DNA of 64,000 bases from Pseudomonas tolaasii NCPPB 2192 (GCF_002813445.1 NZ_PHHD01000001.1:1116001-1180000); one strand, 5' to 3'; positions 25,970 through 34,901 are shown, numbered from the stretch's first letter. Numbers and translations are program-made. Notes: generated by a model from the letters alone, not told the origin.

Positions 25970-27064
25970 TTACTTGCCCGTCTTGACCTTGGTCCAGCTA
26001 CGGGTCATCAAACGTTGCACTTTCGGGGGTAGCTCGAAGTTGACGAATGTCCGGTCGAGCACCGCCTGCGGTGGGTAAACCGCTGCGTCAGTGCGTATCG
26101 ATTGCTCCATCAGTTTGTCCGCCCCTGGGTTAGGGTTGGCGTAACCGACGTAATCACTGACCTGAGCGATCACTTCAGGTTGCAGTAAATAGTTGATGTA
26201 GGCGTGGGCCTCTTTGACGTTGGCGGCATCCGCCGGGATCGCCAGCACGTCAAACCACAGGTTGCCGCCTTCTTTCGGAATCGCGTAGGCGATGTTGATG
26301 CCTTTGCCGGCTTCTTTCGCGCGGGCCTTGGCCTGGAACACGTCGCCGGAGAAACCCGCCGCCACGCAGATGTTGCCGTTGGCCAGGTCCGAGATGTACT
26401 TGGATGAGTGGAAGTAGGTCGCGTAAGGCCGCACTTTGAGCAGCTTTTCTTCGGCCTTCTTGTAGTCCTCAGGGTTGGTGCTGTTGGGGTTCAGGCCCAT
26501 GTAGTTGAGCACCGCCGGCAGCATTTCATCCGCCGAGTCCATGAACGACACGCCGCAGGTGGCGAGCTTCTTCATGTTTTCCGGTTCGAACAGCACCGCC
26601 CAGGAGTCGATATGGTCGACGCCCAGCACTTCCTTCACCTTATCGACGTTGTAACCAATGCCGTTGGTGCCCCACAGGTATGGCACCGCGTATTGATTGC
26701 CCGGGTCGTTCTTTTCCAGGCGCTTGAGCAGCACCGGGTCAAGGTTGGAATAATGAGTCAGCAATGACTTGTCGAGCTTTTGAAACGCCCCGGCCTTGAT
26801 CTGCTTGCCGAGGAAATGGTTGGACGGCACCACCACGTCGTAACCGGTGCGCCCGGCCAGCAACTTGCCCTCCAGGGTTTCGTTGGAATCAAACACGTCA
26901 TACACGGGCTTGATGCCGGTGGCCTTTTCGAAATTGGCCAGGGTGTCGGTGCCGATATAGTCCGACCAGTTATAAATATGCACGGTAGGCGCAGCCTGCA
27001 CGCTGATTGCCAGCGTGATACCTGCACCCGCCAGCATGGCTTTGCGAAATAAAGAAATTGGCAA
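25970..27064 (-). CDS. spuE: Polyamine-binding periplasmic protein
   Basis: A 364-residue PotF-family binding protein with a signal peptide (about 24 residues, cleavage after VQA). It begins with VHIYNWSDYIGTDTLANFE and has the PotF-type ligand-site residues in YNWSDY, FDSNETLE and SSKYISDLANG. It is a paralogue of spuD, immediately upstream in the operon. In P. aeruginosa SpuE prefers spermidine and SpuD prefers putrescine; here the two are told apart only by order. Confidence 0.92.
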   Translation of the reverse strand: MPISLFRKAMLAGAGITLAISVQAAPTVHIYNWSDYIGTDTLANFEKATGIKPVYDVFDSNETLEGKLLAGRTGYDVVVPSNHFLGKQIKAGAFQKLDKSLLTHYSNLDPVLLKRLEKNDPGNQYAVPYLWGTNGIGYNVDKVKEVLGVDHIDSWAVLFEPENMKKLATCGVSFMDSADEMLPAVLNYMGLNPNSTNPEDYKKAEEKLLKVRPYATYFHSSKYISDLANGNICVAAGFSGDVFQAKARAKEAGKGINIAYAIPKEGGNLWFDVLAIPADAANVKEAHAYINYLLQPEVIAQVSDYVGYANPNPGADKLMEQSIRTDAAVYPPQAVLDRTFVNFELPPKVQRLMTRSWTKVKTGK

Positions 27065-27216
27065 GTGGAGGTCCTCTTAAATAGTTGGGCCTTAAAGTTG
27101 TTGCCCGGCAACAAAACCGGCGCGCAACTTACCCTCGATAAACCGATCCGGCAAAACTTTCTGTCATTTAATGTGTGAGAGGAGCAGTCCGACTGCCCCT
27201 CCACAGGTTTCAGGGC

Positions 27217-28326
27217 TTATTTGCCCGATTTGATCTTGGTCCAGCTGCGTGTCATTTCACGCTGGGTTGCAGCCGGCAAGTCGGCAATGGCGTAGAGCTT
27301 GGCCTGCACGTCCGCTGGCGGGTAGATGCCCGGGTCGCTGGTGATGTCCTTGTCGACCAGTGCGGTGGCTTTCTCGTTACCGTTCGGGAAACGCACGCTG
27401 TTGGTGATCGAAGCCATGACTTCCGGCTTGAGCAGGTAGTTCATGAACTTGTAGGCCGCGTCGACGTTTTCGGCATCTTTAGGGATGGCGACCATGTCGA
27501 AGAAGCTGCCGGCGCCTTCTTTCGGAATGTCGTAGGCCACTTTCACCTTGCCGCCGGCCTCAGCCGCACGGGACTTGGCCTGCTGGATGTCACCCGAATA
27601 ACCCACGGCTACGCAGATGTTGCCGTTGGCCAGGTCCGAGATGTACTTGGACGAGTGGAAGTAACCGATCGAAGGGCGCAGTTTGAGGAACAGGTCTTCG
27701 GCCTGTTTCAGGTCGGCTTTTTTCTGGGTGTCGGTGGGCAGGCCCAGGTAATGCAACGCCACTGGCAGCATTTCGGTCGGCGAGTCCAGGAAGCTCACGC
27801 CGCAGCTTTTCAGCTTGGCAATGTTTTCCGGCTTGAGCAGCACATCCCACGAATCGATCTTGTCCACGCCCAGCGCAGCCTTGACCTTCTCCGGGTTGTA
27901 ACCGATGCCGATCGAGCCCCACATGTACGGGAAAGCGTGCTTGTTGTCCGGGTCGCTGACCGACACGGCTTTGAGCAGGGATTTGTTCAGGTTGTCGTAG
28001 TTGGACAGCTTGGACTTGTCCAGCTCCTGGTAAACGCCGGCCTTGATCTGCTTGGCGAGGAAGTTGTTCGACGGTACGACGATGTCGTAACCGGACTTGC
28101 CTGCCAGCAACTTGGCTTCCAGGGTTTCGTTGCTGTCGAAAACGTCGTACACCACTTTGATGCCCGACTCTTTTTCAAAGTTGGCGATGGTGTCCGGTGC
28201 AATGTAGTCGGACCAGTTGTAGACGTGCAGCACTTTATCGTCTGCCTGGGCCGCGCCCGCCATTGCGCCCATCAGGGACAAGGCGAGGAGGGTCTTGCCA
28301 GCGTTCTTCAAACCTAATGCCTTCAT
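27217..28326 (-). CDS. spuD: Polyamine-binding periplasmic protein
   Basis: A 369-residue PotF-family binding protein, signal peptide of about 28 residues (AGAAQA before DDK). The core motifs YNWSDYIAPDTIANFE, FDSNETLEAKLLAGKSGYD and SSKYISDLANGNICVA parallel those of spuE. The ATG at 28326 is used because it directly precedes the signal peptide and follows CGGAGCATCACCAA. A 176-base gap with a hairpin separates it from spuC, probably setting higher expression of the binding protein. Putrescine preference is inferred from gene order. Confidence 0.92.
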   Translation of the reverse strand: MKALGLKNAGKTLLALSLMGAMAGAAQADDKVLHVYNWSDYIAPDTIANFEKESGIKVVYDVFDSNETLEAKLLAGKSGYDIVVPSNNFLAKQIKAGVYQELDKSKLSNYDNLNKSLLKAVSVSDPDNKHAFPYMWGSIGIGYNPEKVKAALGVDKIDSWDVLLKPENIAKLKSCGVSFLDSPTEMLPVALHYLGLPTDTQKKADLKQAEDLFLKLRPSIGYFHSSKYISDLANGNICVAVGYSGDIQQAKSRAAEAGGKVKVAYDIPKEGAGSFFDMVAIPKDAENVDAAYKFMNYLLKPEVMASITNSVRFPNGNEKATALVDKDITSDPGIYPPADVQAKLYAIADLPAATQREMTRSWTKIKSGK

Positions 28327-28463
28327 TTGGTGATGCTCCGATTTTTTCTTTTTGGGCCACATTCTTCATCGTTAAGCGGCCCGTCCAAGGGCAACAAAAC
28401 AGGGCGACAGTCTGGCAAGTTAAGAGGCCGGCTTTCAACCAAAGCCTCATTTATAACTGCCCG

Positions 28464-28490
28464 GCACGCAGCGCCCGAAAGCCTGCGTGC
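28464..28490 (-). other. Intercistronic hairpin between spuC and spuD
   Basis: Arms GCACGCAG and CTGCGTGC separated by 11 bases lie 12 bases after the spuC stop. No U-run follows on the minus strand, so it is not a classical terminator. It could be a processing or stabilising element. Confidence 0.5.
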
Positions 28491-28502
28491 TGAGCCTAGC
28501 AC

Positions 28503-29867
28503 TTAGCCCTGCAATGCCGCCAAAGTCAGGTCCAGGCAGTGGCGAGCCTTGGTCACCAGCTCGTCGATTTCCACCTTGCTGATCACCAGCGACGGCGAAA
28601 TGATCATGGTGTCGCCCACGGCGCGCATGATCAGGCCATTTTCGAAGCAGAACGTGCGGCAAATCATGCCCACACCTTTGCCTTCATAGCGTTTGCGCGT
28701 GGCTTTGTCCTGCACCAGCTCAATCGCCCCGAGCATGCCCACACCGCGCACTTCACCCACCAGCGGGTGATCAGCCAGTTCCCTCAGACGTTTCTGCAAA
28801 TACGGTGCCGTTTCTTCGTGGACCCGGCTGACGATTTTTTCATCGCGCATGATGCGGATGTTTTCCAGCGCCACCGCGGCGGCCACCGGGTGACCGGAAT
28901 AGGTAAAGCCGTGGTTGAAATCACCGCCCTCATTGAGCACGGCCACCACGTCGTCGTGCACGATCAGGCCGCCCATGGGGATGTAGCCCGAGGTCAGACC
29001 CTTGGCGATGGTCATCATGTGCGGCTTGAGGCCGTAGAAGTCACTGCCGAACCACTCGCCGGTACGGCCGAAGCCGCAGATCACTTCGTCGGCGACAAAC
29101 AGAATGTCGTACTTGGCGAGGATCTCCTTGATGCGCGGCCAGTAGGTGTCTGGCGGCACGATCACGCCACCGGCGCCCTGGATCGGCTCGGCAATGAAGG
29201 CACCGACATTGTCCACGCCGACTTCCAGAATCTTCTCTTCCAGCTGGTTGGCGGCCCACACCCCGAACTCTTCCGGGCTCATGTCGCCGCCTTCGCCATA
29301 CCAGTACGGCTGGGCGATGTGGGTGATGCCCGGAATCGGCAAGTCGCCCTGTTCATGCATATAGGTCATGCCGCCCAGGCTGGCGCCGGCCACGGTGGAG
29401 CCGTGGTAGCCATTCTTGCGGCTGATGATGGTTTTCTTGTTGGGCTGGCCCTTGATCGCCCAGTAGTGGCGGACCATGCGCAACATGGTGTCGTTGCCTT
29501 CGGAGCCCGAACCGGTGAAGAACACGTGGTTCATGCCCGCTGGCGCCACGTCGGCAATGACTTTGGCCAACTCCAGCACCGGCGGGTGAGCGGTCTGGAA
29601 GAACAGGTTGTAGTACGGCAGTTCTTTCATCTGCCTGGCAGCGGCGTCAGCCAGTTCATCGCGACCGTATCCGATCGCTACGCACCACAGGCCGGCCATG
29701 CCATCGAGGATCTTGTTGCCTTCGCTGTCCCACAGGTAAACGCCGTGGGCCTTGGTGATGATCCGTGGGCCCTTCTCTTTCAATTGCTTGAAATCGCTGA
29801 ACGGCGCCAGGTGATGATCGCTGCTCAAGGCTTGCCATTCACGGGTTTGCGGGTTGTTGCTGGACAT
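28503..29867 (-). CDS. spuC: Polyamine:pyruvate aminotransferase
   Basis: A 454-residue class III (omega) aminotransferase. PLP residues are Lys289 in MTIAKGLTSGYIP and Asp260 in FVADEVICGFGR, with GSGSEGNDT (about 119-127) as the phosphate loop. It transfers an amino group from putrescine, cadaverine or spermidine to pyruvate, giving 4-aminobutanal and alanine. Ten bases or so before the ATG lies AGGAGATTGGT. It sits between spuB and spuD in the operon. Cytosolic. Confidence 0.94.
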   Translation of the reverse strand: MSSNNPQTREWQALSSDHHLAPFSDFKQLKEKGPRIITKAHGVYLWDSEGNKILDGMAGLWCVAIGYGRDELADAAARQMKELPYYNLFFQTAHPPVLELAKVIADVAPAGMNHVFFTGSGSEGNDTMLRMVRHYWAIKGQPNKKTIISRKNGYHGSTVAGASLGGMTYMHEQGDLPIPGITHIAQPYWYGEGGDMSPEEFGVWAANQLEEKILEVGVDNVGAFIAEPIQGAGGVIVPPDTYWPRIKEILAKYDILFVADEVICGFGRTGEWFGSDFYGLKPHMMTIAKGLTSGYIPMGGLIVHDDVVAVLNEGGDFNHGFTYSGHPVAAAVALENIRIMRDEKIVSRVHEETAPYLQKRLRELADHPLVGEVRGVGMLGAIELVQDKATRKRYEGKGVGMICRTFCFENGLIMRAVGDTMIISPSLVISKVEIDELVTKARHCLDLTLAALQG

Positions 29868-29925
29868 ACCAATCTCCTAGATGTTTCAGGTGAGGGCGCG
29901 CTGTTCCCACAGCGCGCCCGGCGCA

Positions 29926-31284
29926 TCAGACGGCGAAGAGCAGGAATTCCCGCTCCCACGAACTGATCACGCGCTTGAAGTTTTCATGCTCGGCCCGCTT
30001 GACCGCGACATAGCCGGTGATGAATTTCTGACCCAGATATTTCTCGATGGTCTTGCTGTTTTCCATGCGTTCCAGCGCGTCTTCGATGGTCAACGGCAGG
30101 CGCAGGTTGCGGCGCTCGTAACCACGGCCCACCACAGGCGCACTCGGGTTGTGGCCTTCAACCATGCCGATGTAGCCGCACAGCAGGCTGGCGGCAATCG
30201 CCAGATACGGGTTGGCGTCGGCGCCCGGCAGGCGGTTTTCCACACGACGGTTCTGCGGGCCGGCATCCGGTACGCGCAGGCCCACGGTGCGGTTTTCTTC
30301 GCCCCACTCCACGTTCACCGGCGCCGAGGTGTCCGGCAGGAAGCGGCGGAACGAGTTCACGTTGGGCGCGAACAGCGGCAGCAATTCAGGGATGAATTTC
30401 TGCAGGCCGCCAATGTGGTTGAGGAACAGCTGGCTCATGGTCCCGTCTTCATTGGAGAAGACGTTCTTGCCGGTGGCGATGTCGATGATGCTCTGGTGCA
30501 GGTGCATCGCGCTGCCGGGCTCACCGGTCATCGGCTTGGCCATGAAGGTGGCGGCCACGTCGTGCTTGAGCGCGGCTTCACGCATGGTGCGCTTGAACAC
30601 CAGGATCTGGTCGGCCAGGGACAGCGCGTCGCCGTGACGGAAGTTGATTTCCATCTGCGCCGTGCCGTCTTCGTGGATCAGCGTGTCGAGGTCAAGCTCC
30701 TGCAGCTCGCACCAGTCGTAGACGTCTTCGAACAGCGGGTCGAATTCGTTGGCGGCTTCTATAGAGAAGGACTGGCGACCGGTTTCCGGGCGACCGGAGC
30801 GGCCGATCGGCGGTTGCAGCGGGAAGTCCGGGTCTTCGCAGCGTTTGGTCAGGTAGAACTCCATCTCCGGCGCCACGATGGGCTGCCAGCCTTTGTCGGC
30901 ATAGAGCTTGAGGACTTTCTTGAGCACGTTGCGCGGCGACAGCTCGATGGGGTTACCTTGCTTGTCGTAGGTGTCGTGGATCACCTGAGCGGTCGGCTCG
31001 ATGGCCCACGGCACCAGGAACACGGCGTTCTGGTCGGGGCGGCAGATCATGTCGATGTCGGCCGGGTCGAGCAATTCGTAATAGATGTCGTCTTCGACAT
31101 AGTCGCCGGTCACGGTCTGCAACAGAACGCTCTCGGGCAGGCGCATGCCTTTTTCGGCGATGAACTTGTTGGTCGGCGAGATCTTGCCCCGGGTGATGCC
31201 CGTGAGGTCGCCAATCATGCATTCGACTTCTGTGATCTTGTGGTCTTTCAACCAATCGGTGAGCTGGTCGAGGTTGTTACTCAT
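29926..31284 (-). CDS. spuB: Gamma-glutamylpolyamine synthetase
   Basis: A 452-residue glutamine-synthetase-like ligase (PuuA type). The N-terminal beta-grasp segment starts LDQLTDWLKDHKITEVECMIGDLTG; the catalytic domain shows the metal site PEMEFYL, the nucleotide-binding FMAKPMTGEPGSAMHLHQS and the glutamate-binding NRTVGLRVP and ENRLPGADANPY blocks. It ligates glutamate to putrescine or longer polyamines using ATP, the first step of the gamma-glutamyl route. The start at 31284 is chosen by an AGAGG site; the open frame extends 11 codons further. It is downstream of spuA. Confidence 0.93.
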   Translation of the reverse strand: MSNNLDQLTDWLKDHKITEVECMIGDLTGITRGKISPTNKFIAEKGMRLPESVLLQTVTGDYVEDDIYYELLDPADIDMICRPDQNAVFLVPWAIEPTAQVIHDTYDKQGNPIELSPRNVLKKVLKLYADKGWQPIVAPEMEFYLTKRCEDPDFPLQPPIGRSGRPETGRQSFSIEAANEFDPLFEDVYDWCELQELDLDTLIHEDGTAQMEINFRHGDALSLADQILVFKRTMREAALKHDVAATFMAKPMTGEPGSAMHLHQSIIDIATGKNVFSNEDGTMSQLFLNHIGGLQKFIPELLPLFAPNVNSFRRFLPDTSAPVNVEWGEENRTVGLRVPDAGPQNRRVENRLPGADANPYLAIAASLLCGYIGMVEGHNPSAPVVGRGYERRNLRLPLTIEDALERMENSKTIEKYLGQKFITGYVAVKRAEHENFKRVISSWEREFLLFAV

Positions 31285-31323
31285 AAATGCCTCTGGGCTG
31301 GGTTTCCTGACATCCATTAAAGG

Positions 31324-32103
31324 TCAGGCGTAAGTTGACGCAGCATCCGCGTCGCGTTGCATCGCCCGCTTTCGACAAGCCGTGCCAAAGGCCTGGAAGA
31401 TCGCGAGGTAGTGCGGGTTAGAGCTTACCTGCCATTCGGGGTGCCATTGCACTCCTAAAGCAAAAGCCTTGCCCGACGTGTAAGAAAAAGCTTCGATCAA
31501 GCCATCGGGCGCCGTGGCCTCGACCTGCAAACCTGGCGCGAGGCGGTCAACGCCCTGCCCGTGGATCGAGTTGACCTGAATCGTCTGCGGCAACCCCAGG
31601 CTTGCCAATACCCCATTCGGGGAGATCGCCACGGCGTGCGCCGGGCCGTACTGGACGTCCAGCGGCTGGGTGTCGTCTTCGCGGTGATCCATCATGCCCG
31701 GCACTTCATGAACCTTCTGGTGCAGGCTGCCGCCAAACGCCACGTTCATTTCCTGGAAGCCCCGGCAGATGCCCAGCACGGGGACGCCTGCCGCAATCGC
31801 GGCACGCAGCAACGGCAGGGTGGTCTGGTCCCGTGCAGAATCATGAGCAGTCCCGGGCGCGCTGGCCGGGCCGTCGTAGTGAAAGGGTTCGATATTGGAA
31901 GGAGAGCCGGTAAACAGGATGCCGTCCAGACCGTCAAGAATATTGGCCGGGTCGAGCAGATCACCGAGGGACGGAATGATCAATGGCAAGCCCTTGGCAG
32001 CGGTGGCCACTGCACGGACATATTTGTCGCCACTGATGTGATAAGCATGCAGACCGACCTGTTTGGAGCAGGCGGTGACGCCGATTAACGGCAGGCGAGA
32101 CAT
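31324..32103 (-). CDS. spuA: Gamma-glutamyl-gamma-aminobutyrate hydrolase
   Basis: A 259-residue class I glutamine-amidotransferase-like peptidase (PuuD type). The nucleophile is Cys113 in VLGICRGFQEMNV; the partner His is in VQWHPEWQ near residue 220. It releases glutamate from gamma-glutamyl-GABA or gamma-glutamylated polyamine products. It is the first gene of spuABCDEFGH and is divergent from spuI across a 278-base region with repeats and a hairpin. Confidence 0.94.
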   Translation of the reverse strand: MSRLPLIGVTACSKQVGLHAYHISGDKYVRAVATAAKGLPLIIPSLGDLLDPANILDGLDGILFTGSPSNIEPFHYDGPASAPGTAHDSARDQTTLPLLRAAIAAGVPVLGICRGFQEMNVAFGGSLHQKVHEVPGMMDHREDDTQPLDVQYGPAHAVAISPNGVLASLGLPQTIQVNSIHGQGVDRLAPGLQVEATAPDGLIEAFSYTSGKAFALGVQWHPEWQVSSNPHYLAIFQAFGTACRKRAMQRDADAASTYA

Positions 32104-32381
32104 GAAGCACCCCGGTATTATTGCTGTTATGGGTTTGAATCGAGCTTAGCCTTGTTCATTTTTTTACACAACACCCCCGTAAAAAATACAACACGGCCCG
32201 CTCAAGCCTGCGAGTCCCAAGCCCTTCAAACCCAAAAAACCGCCCCAAAAAGCCCCAAAAAAGGCTTCAAGGCGCTTTTTTAGGGCAAAAAAGGCCTCGC
32301 TTGACTTCGGCATGCCGTTCGGGTTGACTGAAACCAGAAAAGATCAATGATTGATATTTTTAACAACAAAGGTGTTGCATC
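32104..32381. promoter_or_regulatory. spuA-spuI divergent regulatory region
   Basis: This AT-rich 278-base gap separates the two polyamine transcription units. It holds three runs of CCCCAAAAA type (32231-32262), an imperfect stem-loop at 32252-32286 (GCCCCAAAAAAGG against CTTTTTTAGGGC) and a TTGACT hexamer at 32324 that could be the spuI -35 box, though no convincing -10 follows at 17 bases. No regulator gene is adjacent. Confidence 0.5.
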
Positions 32382-33758
32382 ATGTCGGTACCCCCGCGTG
32401 CCGTTCAGCTTAACGAAGCGAACGCGTTCCTTAAGGATCATCCTGAGGTTCTGTACGTAGACCTTCTAATTGCGGATATGAATGGTGTGGTGCGCGGCAA
32501 GCGCATCGAACGCACCAGCCTCCACAAGGTTTACGAGAAGGGCATTAACCTGCCTGCCTCTCTATTTGCTCTGGATATCAACGGCTCGACGGTGGAAAGC
32601 ACCGGCCTGGGTCTGGATATCGGTGATGCTGACCGAATCTGTTATCCAATCCCCGACACCCTGTGCAATGAACCCTGGCAAAAGCGCCCTACCGCGCAAC
32701 TGCTGATGACCATGCACGAACTTGAAGGTGAACCTTTCTTCGCCGATCCGCGTGAAGTGCTCCGCCAAGTTGTAAGCAAATTTGACGACCTCGGTCTGAC
32801 CATCTGCGCCGCTTTCGAGCTCGAGTTCTACCTGATCGACCAGGAGAACGTGAACGGCCGCCCACAACCGCCCCGCTCGCCGATCTCCGGCAAACGCCCG
32901 CACTCGACACAGGTCTACCTGATCGACGACCTCGACGAATACGTCGACTGCCTCCAGGACATTCTGGAAGGTGCCAAAGAGCAAGGCATCCCGGCCGACG
33001 CCATCGTCAAGGAAAGTGCCCCGGCGCAGTTCGAAGTGAACCTGCACCACGTCGCCGACCCGATCAAGGCCTGCGACTACGCCGTATTGCTCAAGCGCCT
33101 GATCAAGAACATCGCCTACGACCATGAAATGGACACCACCTTCATGGCCAAGCCTTACCCGGGCCAGGCAGGCAACGGTTTGCACGTGCACATTTCCGTA
33201 CTGGACAAGGACGGCAAAAATATTTTTGCCAGCGAGGATCCCGAGCAGAACGCCGCATTGCGTCACGCGATCGGCGGTGTGCTCGAGACCCTGCCCGCCC
33301 AGATGGCGTTCCTGTGCCCCAACGTCAACTCCTACCGTCGTTTCGGCGCACAGTTCTACGTGCCGAACTCGCCGTGCTGGGGCCTGGACAACCGCACCGT
33401 GGCGATCCGCGTACCGACCGGCTCGTCCGACGCGGTACGTATCGAACACCGCGTGGCCGGTGCCGACGCCAACCCTTACCTGCTGATGGCCTCGGTGCTG
33501 GCAGGCGTGCACCACGGCCTGACCAACAAAATCGAGCCGAACGCACCGGTGGAAGGCAACAGCTACGAGCAGAACGAACAAAGCCTGCCGAACAACCTGC
33601 GCGATGCCCTGCGCGAGCTGGACGACAGCGAGGTGATGGCCAAGTACATCGATCCGAAGTACATCGATATCTTCGTCGCCTGTAAGGAAAGTGAGCTGGA
33701 AGAGTTCGAACACTCCATCTCCGACCTTGAGTACAACTGGTACCTGCATACCGTGTAA
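32382..33758 (+). CDS. spuI: Gamma-glutamylpolyamine synthetase, divergent paralogue
   Basis: A 458-residue glutamine-synthetase-like ligase related to spuB. Family blocks are AFELEFYLIDQ (metal site), TFMAKPYPGQAGNGLHVHIS, NVNSYRRFGAQFYVPNS and NRTVAIRVPTGSSDAVRIEHRVAGADANPYL. The N-terminal LYVDLLIADMNGVVRGKRI segment is the usual beta-grasp start. It glutamylates polyamines; P. aeruginosa has several such ligases with different amine preferences, and SpuI is the one divergent from spuA. The gene ends in a strong terminator. Confidence 0.92.
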   Translation: MSVPPRAVQLNEANAFLKDHPEVLYVDLLIADMNGVVRGKRIERTSLHKVYEKGINLPASLFALDINGSTVESTGLGLDIGDADRICYPIPDTLCNEPWQKRPTAQLLMTMHELEGEPFFADPREVLRQVVSKFDDLGLTICAAFELEFYLIDQENVNGRPQPPRSPISGKRPHSTQVYLIDDLDEYVDCLQDILEGAKEQGIPADAIVKESAPAQFEVNLHHVADPIKACDYAVLLKRLIKNIAYDHEMDTTFMAKPYPGQAGNGLHVHISVLDKDGKNIFASEDPEQNAALRHAIGGVLETLPAQMAFLCPNVNSYRRFGAQFYVPNSPCWGLDNRTVAIRVPTGSSDAVRIEHRVAGADANPYLLMASVLAGVHHGLTNKIEPNAPVEGNSYEQNEQSLPNNLRDALRELDDSEVMAKYIDPKYIDIFVACKESELEEFEHSISDLEYNWYLHTV

Positions 33759-33778
33759 GCGGTTGCTGCGTTAAAAGA

Positions 33779-33811
33779 ATGCCGCAGGCTTATGGCCTGC
33801 GGCATTTTTTT
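33779..33811 (+). terminator. Rho-independent terminator after spuI
   Basis: The 11-bp stem ATGCCGCAGGC/GCCTGCGGCAT with a 5-base loop is followed by a run of seven T. Confidence 0.95.
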
Positions 33812-33820
33812 GCACTGCAA

Positions 33821-33927
33821 TCTCGTTCCCACGCTCCGCGTGGGAATGCAGCCAGGGACGCTCTGCGTCCCAAGAGCGGACGCGGAGCGTCCAGTAAGGC
33901 ATTCCCACGCTGAGCGTGGGAACGATC
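33821..33927. repeat. Palindromic repeat element P2
   Basis: Second copy of the P1 family: CGTTCCCACGC...GCGTGGGAATGCAG at the left, TTCCCACGC...GCGTGGGAACGATC at the right, with GGGACGCTCTGCGTCCC in the middle. It ends about 40 bases before the TetR start. Confidence 0.88.
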
Positions 33928-33969
33928 ATCAGGTCGCGTACAATGCCCGCAGCCTTGTAGGAGACTTCC

Positions 33970-34629
33970 ATGACCACCCGCCCCGCCGCCCCTCGCAAAC
34001 CCCGCGCCCGCAGCCAGGGCCGGATCGACGCGATTCTCGACGCCGCCCGCACCTTGCTGGCCGCCGAAGGCGTGGCGAGTTTGTCGATCTACAGCGTGGC
34101 CGAGCGTGCGCACATTCCGCCGTCGTCGGTGTATCACTTTTTTGCCAGCGTACCGGCGTTGCTGGAGGCGCTGACGGCAGATGTGCACGCGGCCTTTCGC
34201 GCGGCGATCCAGGCGCCCATCGATCATGCCTCGCTCAAGCACTGGCGTGACCTGTCGTACATCGTGGAACAGCGCATGCTCACCATCTACGAGCACGACG
34301 CCGCCGCGCGCCAGCTGATTTTGGCGCAGCACGGCCTGACCGAAGTGACCCAGGCGGATCGTCAGCATGATCTGGAGTTGGGGGATTTGATGCTGGCCGT
34401 GTTCAGCCGCCACTTCGAAGTGCCGACGCTGCCAAATGACGTGGACGTATTCGCCCTGGCACTGGAGCTGAGTGACCGCGTGTATGCACGTTCGATCCAC
34501 CAGCACGGGCAGATCACGTCGCGCATGGCCGAGGAAGGCATGCGGGTGTTTGATGCGTATGTGGGGCTGTATTTGCCAGCGTATTTGCCCAAACGGGCCT
34601 CATCGCAGGCAAGCCAGCTCCCACATTGA
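33970..34629 (+). CDS. TetR-family transcriptional regulator with REP-derived C-terminus
   Basis: A 219-residue regulator. The N-terminal helix-turn-helix is clear (GRIDAILDAARTLLAAEG, then YSVAERAHIPPSSVYHFFAS). The C-terminal ligand domain has no recognised motif. The last 11 residues (RASSQASQLPH) and the stop codon are encoded by a half REP arm (34601-34625), so the original C-terminus was probably replaced by REP insertion. It sits between the spu cluster and the ssu operon, convergent with ssuF. In P. aeruginosa the TetR gene near spuI is aguR; that link is only a possibility here. Confidence 0.83.
   Translation: MTTRPAAPRKPRARSQGRIDAILDAARTLLAAEGVASLSIYSVAERAHIPPSSVYHFFASVPALLEALTADVHAAFRAAIQAPIDHASLKHWRDLSYIVEQRMLTIYEHDAAARQLILAQHGLTEVTQADRQHDLELGDLMLAVFSRHFEVPTLPNDVDVFALALELSDRVYARSIHQHGQITSRMAEEGMRVFDAYVGLYLPAYLPKRASSQASQLPH
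34601..34625. repeat. REP half-arm inside the TetR gene end
   Basis: CATCGCAGGCAAGCCAGCTC followed by CCACA is the right arm of a GCTGGCTTGCC-class REPIN. No left arm of the same class is found nearby. Confidence 0.8.
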
Positions 34630-34649
34630 CTGTGTTCACATATCAAAAG

Positions 34650-34681
34650 GTGGGAGCGGGCTTGCCCGTGATGGCGGGCCT
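34650..34681. repeat. REP singlet of the GCGGGCTTGC class
   Basis: GTGGGAGCGGGCTTGCCCGT followed by GATGGCGGGCC. It lies between the convergent TetR and ssuF stops and may end both transcripts. Confidence 0.7.
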
Positions 34682-34685
34682 GAGG

Positions 34686-34901
34686 TCACAACTTGGCGAT
34701 CGACACCTCGGTGGACTTCACGAATGCAATCACTTCGCTGCCAATCACCAGTTCCAGCTCTTTGACCGAGCGGGTGGTAATCACCGAAGTCACGATGCCG
34801 GACGCGGTCTGCACGTCGATTTCCGACAGCACGTCGCCTTCGACGATTTCCTTGATGGTGCCTTTGAACTGGTTACGCACGTTGATGGCTTTAATAGTCA
34901 T
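34686..34901 (-). CDS. ssuF: Molybdopterin-binding-like (Mop/TOBE) protein of the ssu operon
   Basis: A 71-residue single Mop/TOBE domain (MTIKAINVRNQFKGTIKEI, ELVIGSEVIAFVKSTEVSIAK). Pseudomonas ssu operons end with such a gene, ssuF, which is needed for use of some sulfonates or sulfate esters although its biochemical role is unclear; oxyanion binding is suspected from the domain. It is 28 bases after ssuB on the same strand, the last gene of the operon. Confidence 0.9.
   Translation of the reverse strand: MTIKAINVRNQFKGTIKEIVEGDVLSEIDVQTASGIVTSVITTRSVKELELVIGSEVIAFVKSTEVSIAKL

Noticed and set aside
32240..32290. Stem-loop in the spuA-spuI region as a terminator
   Set aside because: The T run is inside the stem, not after it, and both neighbouring genes are transcribed away from it.
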